Source: Stachybotrys elegans | Taxonomy: Eukaryota; Ascomycota; Sordariomycetes; Hypocreales; Stachybotryaceae | Direction of reading: 5' to 3' | Assembly: GCA_020746835.1 (NCBI GenBank) | Contig: JAGPNK010000003.1 | Span: forward strand, 2,542,001 to 2,606,000 | Length of the DNA stretch: 64,000 nt | Shown: one piece after another, positions 10,501 to 21,656 of the stretch | How positions within the stretch are numbered: the stretch's first letter is position 1 | Layout of the letters: each line of letters starts with the position of its first letter | The notes under the pieces: model-generated | The model's input: the letters and a program-made list of their open reading frames with translations, nothing else | Told to the model about the DNA's origin: nothing | Databases searched by the model: none | Translations under genes and position numbers: made by a program

Positions 10501-13375
10501 GTAAACACTTGGCGCCATCTTGTTGATGCACGCACGGGTGCTTTCCAACTATTCTCACACACTCCGTGACCTGGTATTATGCGGAGATGGGGCCTCCCCT
10601 CCCACATGGAAATTCGCGAAGAGGGAGCAATGATGTCATTCGCGCTGGGTAATTGAGGTATCCCAACGAACGTCTCCGCTCGGCTTCATTGCTCTGAGCC
10701 TTCCCCACCTGCGCATAGAGTACATGTTCCAGTCCAACAGACACCAGCTCAGGAGATGTCCGTGTCCGGCCGTTTGGTTACGCTAAGTCTGCTACCACAC
10801 CAGGTGCTGGGCCTCAAACATTTGCCGGGCTTTCGTCGCAACAGCCGTGCTCCCTTCCACGTCAGCTCAGGACACATGAACCAGAAAGCATGAAGCAGCG
10901 GACGAGATTTTCGGAGCTGCATGGTGGAGTACCCCCAACGTGCAAAAATAACACCATGAATGATCTATACGAAGAGATCATCGTCGCGACCCTTACAGAG
11001 ATGCGTCAACTTTAGGAAACACGGCGACGATCAAGTACAATCTTTTTGAAGTCTCGAGTTACTAGAAGAACTTCGGAATCGTGGCGCTTATCTCACGACC
11101 CCACAAAGCCCCAGCCAACGGTTCTGGTCCGACAATGCTTGTTCATATCACGGGAATTAAAGCCTCCATGCCTCAAGGGCTGCAGCGACGCTCAAGGTGG
11201 AAGTACATTCGCGGTCCCATGTGCGGGGGACGTCGGTAACTCTAGCGAATGCATCAGTCAGGATTTTCATGTGCTTTGATGAGCCTGTGACTGGTACCGG
11301 ATATCGCAAGACCGGCTGACGATAGGCAGTGAGACAAGGGATCCAGAAGAGGAACCCCCCAACAGTGCTCGTGAACGCAGAGGAGCGGCCTGCCACGACG
11401 CCCATAAGGCGCAAAATCATGGGTCGCTCGCATAGTTTACGTGGACATGAAAATGGCGTCTGCAAGTCTGTAGCCCACCTGCGACCCACCTGCGACCTGG
11501 TTTTGATGTCTTGGTCGGCTGAACATGTCTTGATGTCTGCCGACTCACGATGTCCCATGGATGCAGGCAGATAAGACGACGAATTGATGGACAATTCTGA
11601 TCACTACGTAAACGCCATCGCACCGATATGCCATTTCGAACCCCAGTCGGCCTTACGATTGAGCCTTCAAAAGACTTTTGAATTATGTTGAGCTCAGGGT
11701 CCATCAGGGTCTTATCCAGGCACACTCGCAGGGGGGGAACGAATTATTGACGGCAAGCCTTCCCGAATAAGCAGCTTACCGTACAATGACGACATGTTCA
11801 CCGGACCCGTTGCGTCGACAGCAGCATCAGGAGAAAAGGAAGGATGATGGATCTGCCACACACCCTCTCCCACCGGTTTGGTTCTTCATCGGTGGAAAGC
11901 CAAGATTTTTTCTGGGATTTCGAGGCTATTTGGGACGATCGCTTCTGCTCCTGGAATGGACGCAGATTCAACATCGGCTGATAATGCCACCTCGACGGTG
12001 CGCTCAAGGGTTTACGGGGACTCTACCGTGTAATGCTGGTGGCCGTAAAAGTCGATCATGGCCGTTATAGCCCAGCACAGTGGCTCTCGGGGGTTTCCCA
12101 CCTATCGATCCTCGCCGGACCCGAGCCAACCGTCGGGAGCCAACCTCTGGCGGTTCCTTCGCCGATCTTTGAGCGTTTTCGTGCCCTCAGATCTACAGCT
12201 ACCGCAACGCCAGGGATTAATACGAGCCCGGAGGCGCGCGCAAACATGGAACTGTCAGTTGAGGCCATCGCCATCTATGCAAGGGCACCCTTCGTTTAAG
12301 GGTCTTGGTGGAGAGATACTCGAAGGGTGTGCATCTCGTCTTCTGTGAGGGATGGCGCGTCCCTGACGATCTTTCCTCGTACAGAGCCTCGCAGCCAATA
12401 TTCAACCAATATTCTCGGAAACTTGGGCCACGCCTGGAGGGCCTCACCGTTTGGAATGCCACCAAAGACTCCACTGTGACAGGTGGTGTTCAAAATGCGT
12501 CGGCTTGCGGTGAGCATGACTGTTGTGTCCAAGCCATCAGTGGGGATTCTCGCCTAAGACGCCTCGTCGCGATGGTTGACCACGGGAAAAAAACAAGTTT
12601 GTCGTCGTCGTTAAGTACAGATCCATGGCCTATATCATTCTTACTTTAGGCAGGGTTGTGCCGACCACAGAAGCTTGACCAGGTTTGCATACGCCAAGGT
12701 AGGCACATGCAAAGATGCTCTGGAAGACGACGTACCATCTGGTCCAGGAGCAGAGAGAGCAAGGAGGGCACAGAGAGGGAGAGAAACGAATGCTGTTGGT
12801 ATTGACAAGGAGCCCATTTGGCATTGGCCGGATTCAGCTTGACACACCACGAAAAAGGGTCAGCGCGCCCGTGGTTCACGTCGACGTACCATTCGATAGT
12901 CTTGATTATTGGCTTGTAAGTGGGGACTCGTGCCAACTTTGTTCAGGGTTGAACGACAACTTCCAGCTTCATGACCGTCAGGCCTGGAATAGAGTCGCAG
13001 CCGCAGTGGTGATAAAGACCTGCGCCCTGGAATGACTATAAAAACCACCCTATGGTAAGCCATCTCAGATTCGACCTACACGGAGGAGCATGGAGAGAAG
13101 AAGAGGTCGACACGATGCAAGTTCGGAAGGACGGAAGTGCTGCACGAAAGAGGACTTTCCCAATTCAGCCGATGCAGGATCATTTTACGGATGGATCAAC
13201 CGCTGCTGCCACCCTGTTCATACCGACGACTGAGCGTACCACGTACTCCGTACGGAGTACTTTCGGTGCAAATGCTTTGGCCGAGTCCCGCCGCCTCACT
13301 TGATAAGCTGACTGACGATCCCTCGCGGAGAACGGTAATACTTGGCATCAAAGCTACCCCGGATCGCCCAGCAAT
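7501..13375. other. Long gene-poor region
   Basis: Nearly 6 kb with many short open frames on both strands, none with a recognisable domain and none joining across plausible introns into a known protein. I see no transposon termini or transposase/reverse-transcriptase motifs. The only distinct site is the palindrome at 13243-13260. Decayed genes or non-coding transcripts are possible but unsupported. Confidence 0.45.
13243..13260. promoter_or_regulatory. 18-bp perfect palindrome upstream of the esterase gene
   Basis: GTACTCCGTACGGAGTAC reads identically on both strands and lies 115 bp before the esterase ATG. Its core, TCCGTACGGA, has CGG/CCG half sites as bound by fungal Zn2Cys6 dimers, but here the half sites are CCG-TA-CGG, everted with a 2-bp gap. 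A regulatory role is inference from position and symmetry. Confidence 0.4.
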
Positions 13376-14350
13376 ATGCCTGCTTTGAGGTATGATCCCG
13401 AGTTCCTCAGGCTGCTCGAGGCAGCACGGCCGGCGAAGCGCGAGCCTTTCAAGGACGTCTATGAGCTGAGGGCCACAAATGACGCTCACATGGCCGAGGC
13501 CATGGGCCGGCTGCGAGGGCCGCCCAACGTCGTCGAGGACGTCTTCACAATCAAGAGCTACGACGATGTTGAAATTGAAATTACCCGCTACACTCCCTCC
13601 GACACTACGGGGTCAGATAAGGCCCTCCCTGCCATCCTATATATCCATGGTGGAGGCACCGTCTTTGGCAGCGTTAAGATTTGGGGCCCGCAGACGGCTG
13701 CTGTGGCGGCAAACACGGGCTATCCCATCTTTGCTGTCGAGTACCGTCTTGCCCCCGAGCACCCAGCTCCCTGCGCCGTCGAGGACTGCTATGCCGCCCT
13801 GACGTATCTGTCGGAACATGCCGCGCGCTACAGAGTAGACCCGGCCCGCATCATAGTCATGGGCGACAGTGCTGGCGCTGGCATCGCAGCTGGCCTGACG
13901 CTCATGGCCCGCGATCGCGCTTTGAACCCACCGGTCGCGAAGCAGGTCCTCATCTATCCCATGCTAGATGATGCCACGGAGCTGCCAGAGGACTCGCCCA
14001 AGAACCAGCTGGTGACGTGGAGCTCATGGAACAACAAGCTCGCCTGGGGCGCCTACGTCGGTGAGGACAAGCGGGGGAAACCCGACGCAGATGTCTCTCC
14101 GTACGCGGCGCCGGCGCGAGCCAAGAGTCTCCGAGGCCTGCCTGCGACGTACATGGACGTCGGCACGCTCGACTTGTTTTGTAACGAGGATATCGCGTAT
14201 GCAGCGAGGCTGGCGCAGGATGACGTTGAGATTGAGTTTCATCTCTGGCCAGGCCTTCCGCACGGCTTCGAGGGGTTCTCGGAGCTCAGCTGGACCAAGG
14301 CGGCCAACGACTTGAGGATGAAGGCTCTCAAGAGAGTGGCTGAGATTTGA
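13376..14350 (+). CDS. Alpha/beta-hydrolase fold-3 esterase (HSL-like)
   Basis: Predicted carboxylester hydrolase of 324 aa from a single exon. The oxyanion-hole motif HGGG is at residues 91-94, and the nucleophile elbow GDSAG at 163-167 gives catalytic Ser165. The likely catalytic Asp is Asp266 (DVGTLDLF) and the likely His is His296 (GLPHGF). YRLAPEHP (123-130) is also typical of the HSL group. Length matches single-domain members. There is no signal peptide, so a cytosolic enzyme is likely. The ATG is preceded by a TATA-like stretch near 13035 and the palindrome at 13243. It is convergent with an MFS transporter gene. The substrate cannot be read from sequence; members act on short acyl esters, lactones or secondary metabolites. 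Confidence 0.9.
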   Translation: MPALRYDPEFLRLLEAARPAKREPFKDVYELRATNDAHMAEAMGRLRGPPNVVEDVFTIKSYDDVEIEITRYTPSDTTGSDKALPAILYIHGGGTVFGSVKIWGPQTAAVAANTGYPIFAVEYRLAPEHPAPCAVEDCYAALTYLSEHAARYRVDPARIIVMGDSAGAGIAAGLTLMARDRALNPPVAKQVLIYPMLDDATELPEDSPKNQLVTWSSWNNKLAWGAYVGEDKRGKPDADVSPYAAPARAKSLRGLPATYMDVGTLDLFCNEDIAYAARLAQDDVEIEFHLWPGLPHGFEGFSELSWTKAANDLRMKALKRVAEI

Positions 14351-14965
14351 CCAACGACGCTGTGATGAAGAGGATGTGATGTTATATGCCCGGTGAAATA
14401 CACTTTTCGTGACGCTGCCTATGGACAAAGACCGAGACGTGATTTGAGCATATGTAAAAAAGGTATCATGTAGGTAGAGCCCGCCTATGCCACCCTATCC
14501 CTCTGCAATCTTGAGCTATTAGTAGAATGCTCATGATTATGGATACTCTTGGCCGATTGAGACAGTTGTAGCTTGCAACTGTATGCTCACCGTTTCCAAA
14601 GAAAACGCTCGCACAAGCCGGGATGGGAAACGGTTTCATACTTGTTTCCATCAGACTTTCGGCATGACTCGGAGATGAACTATCCCGAGTTGGAAAAGAT
14701 ATAGTATAGTAAACGGCTGCTGTTATATTGGGCATGACCTATGCGTTTCAGCAACTTGAGGGAGTCGTAATCTTTATGCATTTTACTCCGTACACAGCGT
14801 CCGCTTCGTGTCCTTCTGGTACGGTTTGGGAACATGGGCATCCATGCTTTGCCATGTGGCGAGCTCAAGCTAATGCACAAAAGTCGACATCGCAAGTATC
14901 CAATACATCGGCATTGTCTGCCTGCCTGTTCTTGGCTGCATTGCAGCGTAACCTTTTCTAGTTCT
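14351..14965. other. Convergent 3' region, esterase/MFS
   Basis: 615 bp between the stops of two convergent genes. No coding signal seen; presumably both 3' UTRs. Confidence 0.5.
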
Positions 14966-16863
14966 CTAGGCTTCCTCCTTCTTGCCCGACGTCTGGGTCC
15001 CGCCCTTGTCCCCCTCGGCCCTCGTATCCCTCTCTTCCGTGGAACTATCCTCAACCACATGTTGCAGCTGCGCTGTCCTCCGAACCCCGGCCCTTGCTTT
15101 TCTCCTGGCATCATCCTCCTCCTGTTCGCGAAGCTCACGAAGCACAGGGCTGCGGGCGCGGATCCGGGCACCGTAGCGCCAGAACACGAAGGGGATGGGC
15201 ACCATGAGAACCTCGAGCAGACCCAGTAACGTGCCCGCCCATTGCGGCGTCAGGGCTGCGTACATGCGCGGAGCTGCGAGCGGCAGCACCGCACCGAAGA
15301 TGCTGCGCATGACGGTGTTACCCGCCAGGGCGCTGGCCGAGTAGATCTTGTAGCAGCCGGCCATGTAGTTTGCTCCATAGATGAAGCTCAGCGTGTTTCC
15401 TAGACCAAACGGAATGCCGAACAGGATGGGGACAATGGGATGGATGGTGACGGGAAGGCAAGTCCAGGCGAAGCCGAGCTGGCCAATACACGTTGCGACA
15501 CTACCGACAGCCATGATCATGGCGACGGATTCCGGCTCGACCTTGCCCGTCTCTGAGTTCCGGGGCTGCGCATTGATGAATTTCCTTATGAGGGGCTCCG
15601 ACACGATGGCGAAGATAGTACCAACACCGATGCCCAGGAATGCCAGGCCGGTCTGTCCAGGCGAGAAGTGCCTCTCTTGCCTAAACACAATGGGATACGC
15701 CACGAAGCCCAGGTACAGCACGCCGTACACGAGGGGGATCCAGACGTTCATGAACCACAGGATGGGCTCGCGTGCGGCGAGGGTGAAGGGGCGGCTGAGG
15801 TTGAGCTTGACGAGCTCGACGGTCGAGAGCTTCATGTCGTACTGGCACCACCACCTGTCGTCGCCGGTCTCGCGGCGGAGGCGGGCGGCCTTGCGCTTGA
15901 GAAGGATGGGGGCGTAGGTTTCCTTGCACGTCATCTGCATGGCGATGCCTGCGCCGGCGAGGATCAGGACGATCCAGTGCGTCCACCTCCACCCAAGGTA
16001 CTGGAACACGAAGCCGCCGATCAATGGTCCGAAAGTAGGTGAGTTTAGCGGTGCTATGGACCACATGGAGAGGTAGAAGGCGAGGTACTCTGGGCGCGAG
16101 ACGTCGACGACGGAGCCAGGGCCATTGGATATAAAGGCGGCACCGAAGAGGGCGCTGGGTGTGTTAGCAGGAGCCTGGAGGTTCTTTTTATTTATTTATT
16201 TATTTATATCTTCCTCTTATTGTTCTTTTTGGTTAGGGAGGGTTGTGTGACTTACGCGATGAAGCGCACAACGAGAAGTGTGGTTAAGGAGGTGGCCAGT
16301 CCACAAGGGATGATCAAGAGAGTCCAAGCGATGAAGCTGATGAGGTAGACAAGCTGACGGCCGTATAGCTCACTCAATGGAGCAACGAGCAGTGATCCGC
16401 AGGCCAGGCCAAGCAGATAGGTGGTCAATCCCAGGGTGACAATGGTGGGGGAAACATTGAACTCCTCGGCGAGACCGGGTGTCGACGCCGTGTAGCTCGT
16501 CGAGTACAGGACGACGAGCCAACTGTTGTATGCGACGACGACCATGACCCATGCGCGGTACCAGACGGGCCAGTCCTTGGGGTTCTCCGGGTCGTGGGCG
16601 TCGTCGGAAAAGACGACCTCGAAGTCGGGCATGCGCGATGCGACACTGGTGATGGTGGCGCCGGTCCGGGTCTTGGTGACGGCTGCGGCGCCGGCGCCGG
16701 CCACGGAGGCGGCACGCTCGACCGTCTCGTAAAAGTCCTCATCGTCTTCTTGCTGGATGGTGGCGACGGAGCGGCGACTGAAGGTGGTCTGGATGGGCTC
16801 CAGAGCGGTCGACGTAGCGTCGGGGAGGTCCGACGACGACTTTTCAGGATATACGGCCACCAT
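14966..16863 (-). CDS. MFS transporter, DHA1 (drug/polyamine:H+ antiporter) type
   Basis: Membrane exporter of the major facilitator superfamily, 598 aa from two exons: 16863-16256 and 16154-14966, with the 101-nt intron 16255-16155 (GTAAGT...CCCAG) containing a TTTA repeat. The hydrophilic N-terminus (about 95 residues) ends in NPKDWPVWYRAW, typical of the fungal DHA1 branch. Helices follow from about residue 100, with the loop 2-3 signature as PLSELYGRQ, and RPEYLAFYLSMW spanning the splice junction. FGPLIGGF and YLGWRWTHW are typical TM4-TM5 sequences. A central loop after TM6 carries KRKAARLRRET, and the tail is basic and Glu-rich. Location in the plasma membrane is likely. The substrate is unknown; the adjacent esterase could make it a detoxification or metabolite-export pair, which is inference. 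Confidence 0.92.
16187..16207. repeat. (TTTA)n repeat inside the MFS intron
   Basis: About five TTTA units within the intron 16155-16255. Confidence 0.85.
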
Positions 16864-18560
16864 TTTCCCCCCTTCTCTCTCTCTCTCTTTCTCTCTCTCC
16901 TCCTTTGAATTATTTGAGCTAACTCAAGGGGAAATTTTTCATTTCATTATGATTCCCGGGAGGGACAAGGGGGGATACAAGAGGAAACACAGAGCGAAAG
17001 GCACCTCCGATACACGGACTTCGAGAAGGGGAGGGGAGGTTTCAACGTCTGGACCGGCGGGAATAAACACCCCCCGAGCTATGGAGCTCTTGATGATGAA
17101 TCAATAATATTTTTTTTTCCTACTCTCGGCACCGCGAGGCGGCCGGTGTGGGAGAGACGAGATGGCTTGGCCCACACAAACCTCCAATCTCGCCTCTTTG
17201 TCTGGTGGCATCGGTGGGCCTTTTGGGAGATGCTTCCCGGGGTGGGGCTTGTTTCCCAACCCGTTGGGACCTCGACATGGCTTGGCATGGTCAGTGAGGT
17301 GCAGCCGGCTGCGCGTGCGAGGGCTGGTGTGCCGGTGTTGCTGTGCTTTGCTGGGGTCGACGGCTGGGCAGAGGCAATGGCTACGAGAACAAGAAGGAGA
17401 TGTTGCTCTGTTCTCTGCTTGAACTTTTGGGCGGCCCACTGTGGAGTTGGACTGATAAATGGGCCGTCGGGACCTTTGCGAAGAGAACCTGCGGCATCCC
17501 TTTTTGAGAAGGCCAACCAGCTCAATCAGGGTCGTTGTTGTTGGTCGGGTCCGGGGTTGGTGTGAAAGATGCAAGATGACCTAAATATCCGTATCCATGT
17601 ACTTGTATGCTCCAGTCATTAGGGTACATCTCCTTACCCTGGAGCTGAACGGCGCAAGGGGAAGGAGCATGAGGTTTTCTACACTGGGCATCCTCTTTCT
17701 TGCTCATTTTCGTCTTGGGTTATTTTTTCCTGTTGGTATTATGGCTATTCACATGTCATGTGGCGTGTATGAGATGGTGTTTCGCCAACTCATCGCCTAC
17801 AGGTCGTTCAAATGCAGCACGTGACTGGCAACTCTAAGATATCAAAGTTGCCAGCAACACAAGCAAAGTTTTAACACAATAAGGTTTGTCTTGTGATTTT
17901 CTTTGACTCACCAAACTCAGAGTGAAATGCTTAATGGAATGACTACTGCATCAGTCATACGCTCTGAAGAGCAAGCCTCCCTCGATGGTTGCAGTAGTTA
18001 ATTCCTTTATTATCGCGAGTTAAAAACGCTTGCTCCACTGCTGTCCAATCCGCTCTGCTGTATTACACTGCCCTGGGCCTCGTTGACTCACAAGTTGGGC
18101 ACTTAATTCGAATTCGAGGTACTTTCCGCGCCACGTCCATGGTATGCGCTCGACCTGACTCATTGCGTTTAGGTGTGGCTGAATGCGTCACTTCATTTCT
18201 ATCATACCTGTGTATAAAGCTTCGACTGGCTGCTGTGATCTTGAATCTCCCATCGACCGACAGTCTCCCTGCTCGCTATCGCTTGCTGCTGCTGCTGCTG
18301 CTGCTGCTGTTTTAGGCGTGATCCCCAGGTATGTACGAGCGTCGCGCACTGTGGGCGGCTTGCTGGTGATGCCGGATTTCTTGCATGAAAAAAATACCCC
18401 GCTACCCCTCCGTCGAAATCAGGGACTAACGCGACTTGCTGCCTCAGCTAGACCACGATATTGCATGATACCTACCTAAAGTTGTCGCCATCGACCGACT
18501 TCATATAATCCAACCCTTGACCTACCTTGAACCTGCTTCGCTTTTCTGCACACCCTCACC
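16864..18560. other. Divergent promoter region, MFS / PP28
   Basis: 1.7 kb between divergent start codons. It begins with a CT-rich tract directly before the MFS start and contains a (TGC)n repeat at 18284-18309. Open frames around 17100-17700 overlap on both strands and show no domain; I do not call a gene. Confidence 0.45.
18284..18309. repeat. (TGC)n trinucleotide repeat
   Basis: Eight TGC units plus two bases, about 250 bp upstream of the PP28 start. Confidence 0.9.
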
Positions 18561-19423
18561 ATGGCTCCCGGCGGTCCAGCAGCTTCCTCTCGAGGTCGGG
18601 GTGGCAAGTTCAAGAAGTACACCAGAGGAGGTTTGTGCCACCAGAAAACCCATCCACATCCCTAGCTAACCGTGGGTGTGCGCAACAGGTGGAAAGCACT
18701 TCTCTCGCGACCTCCAGCCCGTAGATTCAGAGGGAAACCATATCAGCATGTGGAGCGCCGATGCGCGAGCCAAGGATGACGACGACGATGACGACGAATC
18801 CTCCTCCGAGGAGGAAGAGGATGAGTCCGAGGACGATGCTGGCGCTGCAGGCCCCTCCAACGAGGCAACCAGCCGCGAGGATCGCAAGGCTCTCAAGAAG
18901 GCTAGGAAGGAGGCTGCCATAGCTAAGCAGAAGAGCCACACCGTCGAGGTCGGCGACCTGCCCTCGAGCGACGAGGACGAGGACGAAGACGACGACATGC
19001 CCGCGAACCCGAACCACTCCAAGGCTGCGCGCAACCAGGCCAAGGCACCCCGCGAGGTGGAGGCTATCACCGAGGGTGTTGCCAACATGAAGGCACCCGG
19101 AAGCCGCAAGGAGAGGGAGGCCATGGAGGCCGCCGCCGCCAAGGAGCGCTACATGAAGCTGCACGCAGAGGGAAAGACGGACGAGGCCAAGGCCGACCTG
19201 GCCCGTCTCAAGCTCATCCGGGAACAGCGCGCGGCCGAGGCTGCACGACGACAGGTAGGCTACTTTTGGAAACCGTGACAGGTTATCTTGCTGACACCAC
19301 TGATAGGCCGAGAAGGAGGAGAGAGAGGAGCAAGAGAAGGCTCGCAAGGCAGAGATTGAAGCCAAGGAGGCGAAGAAGCGCGAGTTTGCTGCAGGACCCA
19401 AGGCCAAGAAGGGCAAGAAATAG
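18561..19423 (+). CDS. PP28/PDAP1-like casein kinase substrate phosphoprotein
   Basis: Fungal member of the 28-kDa heat- and acid-stable phosphoprotein family; its molecular role is poorly defined. Three exons: 18561-18630, 18689-19254 and 19307-19423, introns of 58 and 52 nt, phases consistent, 250 aa. The N-terminus is Gly/Arg/Lys-rich ([14 protein letters not shown]). Residues about 55-75 form an Asp run followed by a Ser/Glu block ([13 protein letters not shown]), a strong casein-kinase-2-type substrate. The PP28 domain is at about 160-235, with [20 protein letters not shown] as its core. The C-terminus is Lys-rich and ends KKGKK. The protein is charged and probably largely disordered or coiled-coil. 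It lies head-to-tail with SURF6, 440 bp downstream. Confidence 0.9.
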
Positions 19424-19862
19424 AGGCCTCGCTATATGTACCAAACTTGAATATCATTATGATGCTAGGCCATTCGCGGATTATAAGATTTGATATTTCC
19501 TCGCTCATTAGTACTGTGACATCAAAAAGTAAACGCTGTCGGCCACAAGGCATTCCCAGAGCACGTCCATTGGTAGGTAATTTGAGGTAGAGATGCCCCT
19601 CGCTAAGTCGGGAGCCGCCATAGGTGGCTGGTGCCACCAGTTTCTAGTGGTACGTACACTAGCCGCTCCCCACAATTTACTGGCGATAATGATGGAGAAA
19701 GGAAAAAAAAAAAAAACCTACAGCCCGCAGCTCTTACCGACCGCCCAATTGTTCCGTCGCACCTCCATCGCCGGCTAACAGTTCCACGGGGATCACACGT
19801 CCGCCGCAGATTCTCGACATTCAGTCCAACTGCTTCAAAGACCAGGCCCATCTTTGAAAAAA
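19424..19862. other. Intergenic PP28-SURF6
   Basis: 439 bp holding the PP28 3' end and the SURF6 promoter, with a 13-A run near 19706. No gene seen. Confidence 0.5.
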
Positions 19863-21656
19863 ATGGGGGACGCATCGCTTCGTGTTCGTTTCAGCCCGTT
19901 GCCCCGCTGCTCACGCGGGCAATCGCTCGAGTTGAAAGCGTCTGTGGCTAATGGTTCTTTATAGGATCGCCTGCGCGATCACGCCGAGGCCTTTGATGGC
20001 CTGCTGAGTTTGATCCCAGCCAAGATGTACTACGGAGAAGACACCAGCGTACGTGCAACGCCCGCGGCCGATTGACTTGCTCCTCGCCCCGAGTCGTGCA
20101 AGCTGAACAAGAGCTAACCTGCCCCGTCTCTGCAGGATCAATGGCAAAGGAAGAAGCAGACCAAAGCCGAGGCCGCCGCTGCTCGACGAGGCAAACTCGA
20201 CCCCGACAGCGAGCTGAACCGCAACGCCAAGGAAGTCATGGACGAGCGAGCCAAGAACAAGCGCAAGCTGCGGGAGCTGGAAGCGGAGAACCAGGACGAC
20301 GACGATGATTTCGAGCCCGCCGAGGGTGTCGACGTCGAGAAGCCTGGAGAAGGCCTAAAGAAGAAGGCTGCCGAGGCCAACAAGAAGCAGAAGCTTGGCG
20401 AGACGGATGCACCTGGTGAGAGCCAGACCGTCAAGCTATCCAAGAAGGAGGAAAAGAGGGCCGCCAAGAGAGAGAAGAAGAAGGAGAAGAAGGCAGAGAA
20501 GATCCCTTCCAAGACTCCCAACCAGCCTACCCCAGACAACACCACTGAAGCCGCCGAGGAAGCCGCTGAAACTCCCGCCCCAAAGCCCACCAAATCTCAG
20601 AAGCAAAAGAAGTCTTTTTTAGGCGAGGAGCCTGAGTCGGTACCGGAAAAGGAGCCCAAACGCCAGACCGACAAGGGCGAGATGAGATCAATCAACATAT
20701 CCAACCTCGAGAAGGACGCGGATGACACCAACGCTTCCGCCTCCCACTCTGAGCCGCAGTCCCCCACCTTCGACCTAGGCAGCGAACCCCAAAACCCTCC
20801 AGACGCCTCCGCTGAACCCGCAAGCACCACTACATCTGTCTCATCCACCATCCCGCCCTCCGAAAAACCCAAGCACATCAAGATCCCGGCCAACACAGAA
20901 GCGCTACGAGCTCGCCTGGCTGCCAAGATTGAGGCTCTCCGTGCCGCCCGAAAAGCCGATGGCCCGGACGGCAAGCCCATCCGCACGCGCCAGGAACTCA
21001 TCGAGTCGAGGCGCGCCAAGGAAGCCCAGCGAAAAGCCCACAAGAAGGAGCTCCGGAGGCAGGCGAAGCTCGAGGAGGACCGGAAACGAGAAGAGGCCCT
21101 GGCCTCCAATAGCCCCAGCGTCATGAGCCCCGTCGTGGAGATGGATGAGACGGGCAACTTCTCATTTGGACGTGTTGCCTTTGGCGACGGCGCCCAGCTG
21201 TCTCACGATCTCAGCTACGTGCTCAACCAAGGGAAGAAGAAGGGGCCTTCAGACCCCAAGACCGCCCTCCTCAAGTTCCAGAACCAGAAGAAGCGCGTCG
21301 AGGAGATGGACGACGAGAAGCGCAAGGAGATTGAGGAGAAGGAGGCCTGGCTGACGGCCCGCCGCCGCGCCGAGGGCGAGCGGATCCGCGACGACGAGAA
21401 CATGCTCAAGAAGGCCGTCAAGCGTAAGGAGGTGAGCAAGAAGAAGAGCGAAAAGGCCTGGAAGGAGCGCGCGCAGGGCGTCGAGAACGCGCAAAAGGCA
21501 AGGCAGCGCAAGCGCGAGGAGAACATCAAGAAGCGCCGCGAGGACAAGCTCCTGGGCAAGGCCGGCAAGAAGAAGAAGAAGGCCGGCGGCGCCAAGAAGA
21601 AGGGCGGCCGGCCCGGCTTCGAGGGCAGCCTGGGCGTCGGCGGGCGCAGAAAGTAA
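19863..21656 (+). CDS. RRP14: SURF6/RRP14 family ribosome biogenesis protein
   Basis: Nucleolar protein of the SURF6/Rrp14 family, needed for early assembly of both ribosomal subunits in yeast. Three exons give 541 aa: 19863-19883 (7 codons), 19965-20048 and 20136-21656. The first donor is GTTCGT and the first intron is 81 nt. The N-terminal Rrp14 domain (about 6-75) includes LRDHAEAFDGLLSLIPAKMY and spans all three exons, which fixes the structure: a start at 20238 (residue 70) would remove most of this domain. The middle is acidic and Ser/Pro-rich. The SURF6 domain (about 280-525) begins KHIKIPANTEALRARL and continues FGRVAFGDG and many KR/EK repeats. The tail is strongly basic (KKKKKAGGAKKKGG), suiting RNA binding and nucleolar location. 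The 7-codon first exon is the least certain part. Confidence 0.9.

Noticed and set aside
12646..12936. Minus-strand 96-codon frame with a protein-like start (PTYKPIIKTIEWYVDVNHG)
   Set aside because: Could not be joined to any upstream or downstream exon of similar quality; no family recognised, so not called.
17079..17574. Overlapping open frames on both strands between the MFS and PP28 genes
   Set aside because: No domain, no consistent coding bias, both strands equally open.
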